DNA from: Methylococcus sp.
GTDB taxonomy: Bacteria; Pseudomonadota; Gammaproteobacteria; Methylococcales; Methylococcaceae
Reading direction: 5' to 3'
DNA: 38,193 nucleotides
Assembly (NCBI GenBank): GCA_028688525.1
Contig: JAQTYA010000020.1
Location: forward strand, 1-38,193
The notes under the pieces are model-generated. The model was not told the DNA's origin. It searched no databases and saw nothing but the letters and a program-made list of their open reading frames with translations. This document shows positions 33,391 through 38,193 of the stretch, one piece after another. The translations under genes and the position numbers were made by a program. Every line of letters starts with the position of its first letter. Positions within the stretch are counted from its first letter, which is position 1.

Positions 33391-34731
33391 TCAGAAGCTG
33401 AAATTGGCGCCGGCGCCGATGGCCCATTCGCTGGCGGTGACTTGATAGTTGCCCAGGGCTAGCGTGGAGCGACTGGCGTTTTCGCTGAAGGCGTAGGCGC
33501 CGAAGCCGTCGAGCCGGAAATGCGGAGTGAAGGCGTAGCCCAGTCCCATGGTCAGGGTGTTCTGCCAGATGACCGGCGCCAGGGTGGTCTGCACTACCTT
33601 GGTCAGGTCGTTTTGCGCCAGCACGCCGGGCACGGCGGTGTTCAGTGGCAGGGTGCCCAAACCGTCCAAACCGCCCAGCGTGCCGTTCGGGCTGTTCAGC
33701 AGCAGCGAGGAGGCGTAGCTGTAGCCGGCCCGGAATTGCCAGGCGTCCAGCGTGTACTGTCCGCCCAGCATGGCCAGGAACTGGTCCTGATAGATGTCTT
33801 TGTAGAGCTCGGCGTTGGACCAGTTCTTCCAAGCGACGTCGGCTTCCAGCAGGAGATTCGGGACAATGCCGGTGGCGACGCCCCAGGTGACTTCGAGCGG
33901 CTGCGCCACCTTGACAGACTGGTATTGGTCGTAGCCATTGACCGTGGTCGAGAGGATGCTGTGGTAGTCGTATTGCAGCGGGCTCTTGATCGAGGCGCTG
34001 AGCGTCCATTCCGGCGCGACCTTATAGGTGGCTCCGAGCGCGCCGCGCAACGAGATGTTGTGCACGCTGGAGGTGGTGCCGCCGAAATTGCCGGAAAGTC
34101 CCTGCAAGCCGGTGGTATTGCCGGTGGTGCCGAGTTGGCCCAGGCCGAAACCCAGGGTCAGCGCTGCGCCGAGGGACAGATCCGGGGTGACTTCCCAGGC
34201 CGCGCCGAGATTGCCGCTGAAGGAGAGCAGCTCCACCATCAGCGGCAGTGTGGCCGCCCCGCCGGCGCCGGCACCGCCCAGGCCTAAGCCTGCACCGGCA
34301 TTGACCGGACTGGTGCGGTAGTCCGCGCCCAGGCCGGAATCCACGCCGATGCCGCCCGCCAGTATGAAGCCCGGCAGCACCTCGCCGCTGACAGCCACAT
34401 CCGGCACTACATAGTTGCGGGCGGTGCTGGTCGAGGTGTGGCTGTAGCCGTTATTGGTTTGGGTATTGTCGACGTTCGGTTCCAGCAAGCCGGCGCCGAG
34501 CTCGAAATGGAAGCTCTTGAACTGCGTCAGCGTGGCCGGGTTGCCGAACAGGGCGGCAGAAACTTCCTGCGGCTTGGTATACGCCGCGCCCGCCATGCCG
34601 CCAGCGATAGGCTTCATGCTCAGGTTGAGGTCGGTGCCGGTGTTCAGGGCGTAGGCTGAGGACGAAACCAGGGCGTTGGCTGCCAGCAGATAGATTCCAG
34701 GCGATCCGGTGAGCGGTTTTGTCGTGTACAT
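33391..34731 (-). CDS. FadL/OMPP1-family outer-membrane transport protein
   Basis: Outer-membrane barrel for uptake of hydrophobic small molecules. The start ATG 34731 has AAGGGGAA upstream and opens a signal peptide (YLLAANALVSSSAYA, cleavage near residue 31). Next comes the FadL-type N-terminal segment: NLSMKPIAGGMAGAAYTKPQ, then AALFGNPATLTQF, the counterpart of the DPSAVFWNPAG motif. The rest is alternating strands to the terminal WAIGAGANFSF, ending in Phe as barrel proteins do. There is a long Gly/Ala-rich loop (GAGLGLGGAGAGG). It is the first gene behind the sigma-54 promoter, so it probably admits dimethyl sulfone or larger organosulfur compounds. The length is 446 residues. Confidence 0.9.
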   Translation of the reverse strand: MYTTKPLTGSPGIYLLAANALVSSSAYALNTGTDLNLSMKPIAGGMAGAAYTKPQEVSAALFGNPATLTQFKSFHFELGAGLLEPNVDNTQTNNGYSHTSTSTARNYVVPDVAVSGEVLPGFILAGGIGVDSGLGADYRTSPVNAGAGLGLGGAGAGGAATLPLMVELLSFSGNLGAAWEVTPDLSLGAALTLGFGLGQLGTTGNTTGLQGLSGNFGGTTSSVHNISLRGALGATYKVAPEWTLSASIKSPLQYDYHSILSTTVNGYDQYQSVKVAQPLEVTWGVATGIVPNLLLEADVAWKNWSNAELYKDIYQDQFLAMLGGQYTLDAWQFRAGYSYASSLLLNSPNGTLGGLDGLGTLPLNTAVPGVLAQNDLTKVVQTTLAPVIWQNTLTMGLGYAFTPHFRLDGFGAYAFSENASRSTLALGNYQVTASEWAIGAGANFSF

Positions 34732-34830
34732 GCTGTTTTCCCCTTGATCGAGTCGTTCTGATTCGGATACGCCAGCCTTCCCATCGGGTCGCGGAAATGC
34801 TCGGCGTATAGCCTTCGTGCAGGGGATATC

Positions 34831-34845
34831 GCAGCGTTCGTGCCA
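34831..34845 (-). promoter_or_regulatory. Sigma-54 (-24/-12) promoter of the organosulfur operon
   Basis: On the minus strand the sequence reads TGGCACGAACGCTGC: a perfect TGGCACG -24 element with GG (34843-34844), exactly ten bases to the -12 GC (34831-34832), and CTGC in place of TTGC. Transcription would start near 34820, leaving a leader of about 90 bases before the FadL-type gene. The activator encoded at the end of the same gene cluster is of the matching class. Confidence 0.85.
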
Positions 34846-34897
34846 AGATTTAAGTATTTGAAAAATAATAATATTGCCGGCTTCTGGCCGGGAGTGA

Positions 34898-34946
34898 TTG
34901 CCGCTCTGGCGGCAACGGTGCGGTCGGCCAGCCGCTGTGGCGGCAA
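34898..34946. promoter_or_regulatory. Two phased inverted repeats, probable enhancer sites for the sigma-54 activator
   Basis: Site 1 (34898-34915) is a perfect palindrome, TTGCCGC-TCTG-GCGGCAA. Site 2 (34929-34946) is a close copy, CAGCCGC-TGTG-GCGGCAA. Their left ends are 31 bp apart, three helical turns, so both face the same side of the DNA. They lie about 55-100 bp upstream of the -24 box, the usual place for enhancer-binding proteins. Confidence 0.75.
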
Positions 34947-35010
34947 ATCGCATCGGGGCGATGCGAGCCTAGGCTGAGTTGAGGGAGCGGTGTGGCGTTA
35001 CGGTAGTAAA

Positions 35011-35040
35011 TTGACTTGAACTTATGAATAAAAATATATG
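35011..35040 (+). promoter_or_regulatory. Candidate sigma-70 promoter of the small RNA
   Basis: TTGACT (35011-35016) and TATATG (35035-35040) are 18 bases apart in an A/T-rich stretch that stands out from its G/C-rich surroundings. Transcription would begin near 35047. Confidence 0.45.
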
Positions 35041-35046
35041 TTTTTA

Positions 35047-35200
35047 TTCTTTAGAGGTATGTCTAAATTCGGATACCTTGCTCTCCAACAGCCAAGCCGA
35101 CCGGTCTGCCGGGGTGGTCTACCGGTCGGATGAGTTTGCGGCACTCCTCCTCGACTCTCGGTGGCGGGTTTCACCTAGGGTGAACGCCACCGTATTTTTT
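35047..35200 (+). ncRNA. Candidate small non-coding RNA with three hairpins
   Basis: A transcript from the promoter at 35011-35040 would be about 154 bases long and contain three stems: AGGTAT/ATACCT (35055-35060 with 35073-35078), a perfect CCGACCGGT/ACCGGTCGG (35097-35105 with 35121-35129), and a terminator hairpin (35160-35191) followed by TTTTTT. No gene lies downstream on the same strand (the next gene, pirin, is on the opposite strand), so this is not a leader. I do not recognise a known RNA family. Confidence 0.5.
35160..35200 (+). terminator. Intrinsic terminator of the candidate small RNA
   Basis: GGTGGCG (35160-35166) pairs with CGCCACC (35185-35191), and inside it TTCACC (35170-35175) pairs with GGTGAA (35179-35184) around a TAG loop, with a GGT bulge on the left arm. 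Six T residues follow at 35195-35200. The T-run is on the right side only, so it acts on plus-strand transcription. Confidence 0.8.
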
Positions 35201-35231
35201 GCGCGGAATTCTTAGGCCGGGCTAGGGCGGT

Positions 35232-36119
35232 TCAGCTCTGGGGAGCGAATCGCCCTGCGTTGAAGTCCCGGACCGCCTGGGCGATTTCTTCTTTGGTGTT
35301 CATGACGAAAGGGCCGTGCTGGACGATGGGTTCGCGCAGAGGCTGGCCGGCGATCAGCAGAGTGCGGCTGCCGTGCTTGCTGCTCAGCACGACACCGTCC
35401 GTCTCTCCGGTATCGGCGAGAATGGCCAATTTCCCCTCCGGCACGATCCGTTCGCCCAGCTTCACTTGGCCTCGGTATACGTAGAGAAACGAATGTGCCG
35501 CGGGTGGCAGTGTCTGGTCGTAGCGGCTGCCCGCCGGCAGATACAGGTCGAGATAAAGCGGTTCGGTCAACGGACGCTGCACCGCGCCCTCGACGCCATG
35601 GCTGGTGCCCGCGATCACGAGAACGCGGACGCCTTCGGCGGTGACGAACTCGGGGATGTCCTCGCTGGGGATGTCGCGATACCAGGGTGCGGCCATCTTG
35701 TCGCTGGCCGGGAGGTTGAGCCAGAGCTGGAAGCCTTCCAGCAGCCCGTCCTCCTGCTCCGGCATTTCCGAATGGACGATGCCGCGCCCGGCCGTCATCC
35801 ATTGAACGCCGCCGCTTTGCAGCAAGCCTTCGTGGCCGGCGTTGTCGCGGTGGCGCATCCGCCCAGCAATCAGATAGGTCACGGTTTCGAAACCGCGATG
35901 CGGATGATCGGGGAACCCGGCGATGTAGTCGCCGGGCGAATCGCTCTTGAAGGCGTCGAGCAGGAGGAAGGGATCGAGCCGCTGGTGCAAGGTTTGATCC
36001 ACGAGCCGGGTCAGTTTGACGCCGGCGCCGTCCGAGGTGGCTTGGCCTTCAATCAGGCTTTCGACGGTGCGGGGATGGCGTACGGTATCCGGAGTTACGG
36101 GATGAGTCGAGGTACTCAT
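35232..36119 (-). CDS. Pirin family protein
   Basis: Bicupin iron-binding protein; homologues act as quercetinases or redox-sensitive regulators. The metal site is in FPDHPHRGFETVTYL (His-X-His) with later His and Glu in RHRDNAGHEG and GIVHSEMPE. The second cupin covers roughly residues 160-290, with APWYRDIPSEDIPEF and VQHGPFVMNTKEEI near the end. The start ATG 36119 has GGAG upstream; an in-frame TTG at 36134 is less likely. The length is 295 residues. The stop of the azoreductase gene lies 28 bp upstream on the same strand, so the two are probably co-transcribed, possibly under the divergent LysR regulator. Its physiological role here is unknown. Confidence 0.93.
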   Translation of the reverse strand: MSTSTHPVTPDTVRHPRTVESLIEGQATSDGAGVKLTRLVDQTLHQRLDPFLLLDAFKSDSPGDYIAGFPDHPHRGFETVTYLIAGRMRHRDNAGHEGLLQSGGVQWMTAGRGIVHSEMPEQEDGLLEGFQLWLNLPASDKMAAPWYRDIPSEDIPEFVTAEGVRVLVIAGTSHGVEGAVQRPLTEPLYLDLYLPAGSRYDQTLPPAAHSFLYVYRGQVKLGERIVPEGKLAILADTGETDGVVLSSKHGSRTLLIAGQPLREPIVQHGPFVMNTKEEIAQAVRDFNAGRFAPQS

Positions 36120-36147
36120 GGCGGTCTCCGTCAACAGGGTTTATGAG

Positions 36148-36747
36148 TTAAGCCAGGAGGGCTGAGATCTGGTTTTCGGCGTCTCGGAAAGCCTCCTGTT
36201 CCGCCGCCGGGCCCAGGGCCAGACCTTCGGCGTAAACGAACTCCACGTCGGTCATCCCGAGAAAGCCGAGAACGGTTTGAAGATAGGGTGCTAGGACATC
36301 GGCGGGACTGTCGCGGTAGACCCCGCCCCGGGTAAGGACCGCATAGACTTTCTTGCCTTGCAAGAGTCCCTCGGGTCCGGTTTCGGTATAACGGAAGGTG
36401 ACCCGGACCCGTGCGATGGCATCGAGCCAGTTCTTGAGCTGGACGGGGATGCTGAAGTTGTACATAGGAACGCCCAGTACGATCAAATCTGCGGCCTGAA
36501 TTTCGGCGATCAATTCGTCGTCCAGCGCCACGCGCCGTGTTTGCTCGGCGGAGCGTTGTTCTGCCGGGACGAGCAGCGCCTGTAGAGCGTTTTCGTCCAG
36601 CTCAGGATGTGGGGTGCGGCCTACGTCGCGCAGTTTGAGTTGGGCGTCCGGATATTTCGCTTGCAGCCTGTCCACGATCAGCTGGGCCAGCCGGTTTGAA
36701 TGCGAGGCGTCTCCGCGAATACTGCTGCTGATTTGCAAGATGTTCAT
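36148..36747 (-). CDS. azoR: FMN-dependent NADH-azoreductase (quinone reductase)
   Basis: Flavodoxin-like enzyme that reduces quinones and azo dyes by two electrons with NADH. The FMN phosphate loop is SSSIRGDASHSNRLAQ at residues 7-22, followed by VLGVPMYNFSIPVQLKNWLD and VTFRYTETGPEGLLQGK, and ending in EFVYAEGLALGPAAEQEA. The start ATG 36747 is fixed by GGAGGG 5 bases upstream; the upstream ATG at 36783 has no such site. The length of 199 residues equals that of AzoR. It is first in a two-gene unit with pirin and is divergent from a LysR-type regulator, the usual arrangement for quinone- or electrophile-induced reductases. Confidence 0.94.
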   Translation of the reverse strand: MNILQISSSIRGDASHSNRLAQLIVDRLQAKYPDAQLKLRDVGRTPHPELDENALQALLVPAEQRSAEQTRRVALDDELIAEIQAADLIVLGVPMYNFSIPVQLKNWLDAIARVRVTFRYTETGPEGLLQGKKVYAVLTRGGVYRDSPADVLAPYLQTVLGFLGMTDVEFVYAEGLALGPAAEQEAFRDAENQISALLA

Positions 36748-36855
36748 TTTTACCCTCCAAGGAATGGTTCGAGCCAGGTTCATACTTTATGGATAGCAAA
36801 TCCGGATCAGAAGCCCTATAAGAGGACAACATCGTTCCATTAGAGCAATAATTTC

Positions 36856-37749
36856 GTGAGCATCGAACCCAACGACCTTTGCCTATTCGCGATAGTCGCC
36901 GATCGGGGCAGCTTTTCCCGTGCCGCAGAATACCTGGGATTGCCGAAATCGACGGTGTCGCGGCGGATTGCCAGGTTGGAAAACCAACTCGGGGAACGAC
37001 TGCTGCAGCGGACTACCCGCAAATTCGCGCTGACGGAGATGGGGTTGGCGCTGCTCGATCATGCCCGCCAGGTGGTGGACGGAGTGGAGGCCGCAGCAGC
37101 TCTAGCCCAGCATCGCCAGGCGCAGCCCAGCGGCGTTCTGCGCATTTCCATGCCCAACGATTTCGCCAATCTGGTGCTTGCACCGATGCTTTCGGGTTTC
37201 GTCGAGCGTTATCCGAAAGTGTCACTGGAAATCGATCTTTCGGCGCGGCGAGTCGATCTGCTGGGCGAAGGTTTCGACATTGCCATCCGCTTCGGCAACC
37301 TTCCGGACGACGTCAGCCTGACGGCAAAACGCATCGTCACGGCGTCCTGGTGGCTGCATGCCGCGCCCGCTTACTTGAGGCAGCGCGGCGAGCCGCGATC
37401 ACCCGACGATCTGATGCAGCACGATGCCCTGCGCTTATCGCGAGGGCGTCGTGAAATCGCTCCGTGGCTACTGATGCGCGGGGAGCAAACATGGGAGGGG
37501 ATACCGCCGGGACGGGTGACAGCGAATTCGCCCGAGCTGTTGGTGAGGCTCGCCTGCCAGGGCTTAGGGATCGTGGCAATGCCCGACCATTACGTGCGGT
37601 CATACGTCGACACCGGGGCCTTGACGCCTGTACTGCCCGACTGGCGGCTGCCAACGGTTACCGGCTGGGCGGTGTTCGCAGGACGCCGTTTGCTGCCTGC
37701 GAAGACGCGGGCGTTTCTGGAAATGCTGGACGCTTTGGCGGGCGGATGA
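36856..37749 (+). CDS. LysR-family transcriptional regulator
   Basis: DNA-binding regulator, probably of the divergent azoR-pirin unit. The N-terminal winged helix-turn-helix is clear: LCLFAIVADRGSFSRAAEYL, then LPKSTVSRRIARLENQLGERL and LLQRTTRKFALTEMG. The effector domain follows from about residue 90 (GVLRISMPNDFANLVLAPML, FDIAIRFGNLPDD). The start is GTG at 36856, the first start compatible with a full DNA-binding domain; there is no good ribosome-binding site, which is common in such regulators. The length of 297 residues is normal. The inducer is unknown; quinones or thiol-reactive compounds are typical for regulators beside azoR. Confidence 0.94.
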   Translation: MSIEPNDLCLFAIVADRGSFSRAAEYLGLPKSTVSRRIARLENQLGERLLQRTTRKFALTEMGLALLDHARQVVDGVEAAAALAQHRQAQPSGVLRISMPNDFANLVLAPMLSGFVERYPKVSLEIDLSARRVDLLGEGFDIAIRFGNLPDDVSLTAKRIVTASWWLHAAPAYLRQRGEPRSPDDLMQHDALRLSRGRREIAPWLLMRGEQTWEGIPPGRVTANSPELLVRLACQGLGIVAMPDHYVRSYVDTGALTPVLPDWRLPTVTGWAVFAGRRLLPAKTRAFLEMLDALAGG

Positions 37750-37752
37750 TCG

Positions 37753-37776
37753 GAGCGCGTGAAGCGGCACGCGCTC
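37753..37776. terminator. Hairpin between convergent genes
   Basis: A perfect 9-base stem, GAGCGCGTG (37753-37761) with CACGCGCTC (37768-37776), has a six-base loop and sits in the 42 bp between the convergent LysR gene and the CysN-type gene. It has no T-run on either side, so it may act weakly, as a Rho-assisted end or as a 3' stabiliser. Confidence 0.4.
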
Positions 37777-37791
37777 GCAAACGGCGCGGAA

Positions 37792-38193
37792 TCAGATCTC
37801 GAAGTCAGGAACCGCCGCGCGGGGCGGATTCAGTAGCTCGAGCACGGCCTCGATGTCGAGGTGGTCCGGCGGAACGATCAGGTTAAGCTCGTCTGGGTTC
37901 GGTGCAAAGTTTGAGTCCGCTGCGCAGAGGCAGACGATGCCGGCTTGGACGAAGCTGTCGGTGACCAAGGCGGTTTGATCGCCGAGCAGATCGGCGTCGA
38001 GGACGGCGCAGACGTAGCCGCGTTCGAACAACTGCCGCTCCAGCCGATAAGCCGTATCCAGGCGGCCGGCCCCGGTCAACCAAACGGTGATGGCCTTCTG
38101 CCCGAAGCGTGCGGCGCGTTCTTCCGCGGTGACCTTGCGGAAGCCGGTCTCGCTCTGAACGGGACCTGAGATCATGCCGGCACCGACGGTCAC
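37792..38193 (-). CDS. cysN: 3' end of CysN-type sulfate adenylyltransferase subunit with degenerate APS-kinase-like domain (partial)
   Basis: The frame is open to the window edge, so the gene begins outside. The first residues seen, TVGAGMI, match the end of the CysN GTPase subunit of ATP sulfurylase. A linker, VTAEERAARFGQKAITVWLTG, leads into a CysC-like domain as in CysNC fusions. The P-loop that should follow (GLSGAGKST in active enzymes) is replaced by AGRLDTAYRLERQLFERGY, lacking the Lys-Ser/Thr pair; the DGDN motif reads DADLL; and the protein ends early (about 95 residues of domain versus about 170-200). The kinase activity is therefore probably lost, leaving a structural or regulatory tail. 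The CysN assignment relies on a short C-terminal match plus the linker. Confidence 0.8.
   Translation of the reverse strand: MTVGAGMISGPVQSETGFRKVTAEERAARFGQKAITVWLTGAGRLDTAYRLERQLFERGYVCAVLDADLLGDQTALVTDSFVQAGIVCLCAADSNFAPNPDELNLIVPPDHLDIEAVLELLNPPRAAVPDFEI

Larger units (their letters stand above)
34732..35231. other. 500-bp intergenic regulatory region
   Basis: Between the FadL-type gene and pirin lies no convincing protein gene. The region holds the leader and sigma-54 promoter of the leftward operon, two enhancer-like palindromes, a hairpin with an 8-base stem at 34948-34966 (TCGCATCG/CGATGCGA), and a rightward candidate small RNA with its own terminator. A 63-codon open frame (35024-35215) runs through the terminator and is not thought to be real. 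Confidence 0.7.

Noticed and set aside
35024-35215. 63-codon plus-strand open frame in the gap before pirin
   Set aside because: It lies across the candidate promoter -10, three hairpins and a strong terminator, has no ribosome-binding site and no recognisable protein character.

Overview
The window comes from a high-GC Gram-negative chromosome. The outer-membrane beta-barrels, the Wzc-type kinase, the sigma-54 regulation and the Cys/Ssu/Sfn gene types point to a gammaproteobacterium. The gene content would fit a methanotroph of the Methylococcales type, but that is an inference from gene character and no taxonomic marker gene is present. I see no tRNA, rRNA, CRISPR array, prophage or intact insertion sequence.

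Region 1 (1-11113) is one end of an exopolysaccharide locus. The plus strand carries a glycosyltransferase (cut by the window edge), WecB, an EpsL-like outer-membrane barrel, a short Wza-like export protein, a Wzc-type tyrosine autokinase and its PHP-family phosphatase. A convergent minus-strand operon carries two secreted proteins of unknown function, an O-antigen-ligase/Wzy-like polymerase and a VpsP-like membrane-anchored protein.

Region 2 (11303-19509) is a sulfur assimilation block built around a protein nanocompartment. CysA, CysW and CysT (sulfate import) are transcribed to the left. To the right run CysK, a serine O-acetyltransferase, a family 2A encapsulin shell protein and a SufS-type cysteine desulfurase whose extra ~290-residue Pro/Ala/Gly-rich N-terminus looks like the cargo-loading domain of encapsulated desulfurases. 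The genes describe a route: sulfate in, cysteine made, and cysteine sulfur released inside a shell. A strong terminator hairpin in the cysK leader suggests attenuation, and another hairpin closes the operon.

Region 3 (19536-23165) holds an FAD/NAD(P)-binding oxidoreductase, a Phd/YefM antitoxin whose PIN toxin partner is frameshifted and truncated, and a CLC chloride channel/antiporter with CBS domains.

Region 4 (23178-34950, minus strand) is an organosulfur scavenging regulon: a FadL-type outer-membrane channel, an MsuE-like FMN reductase, an acyl-CoA-dehydrogenase-like protein, OsmC, SfnG (dimethyl sulfone monooxygenase), a DszC-like monooxygenase, RibBA (flavin supply), SsuA, SsuD, SsuC and an SfnR-like sigma-54 activator. 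A textbook GG-N10-GC sigma-54 promoter with two helically phased inverted repeats lies upstream of the first gene. SsuB is absent.

Region 5 (34950-38193) has a candidate small RNA ending in a strong terminator, then pirin, an AzoR azoreductase, a divergent LysR regulator, and the 3' end of a CysN-type gene whose C-terminal APS-kinase-like domain has lost its P-loop. Most of the window from 11.3 kb onward is therefore about acquiring, storing or activating sulfur.
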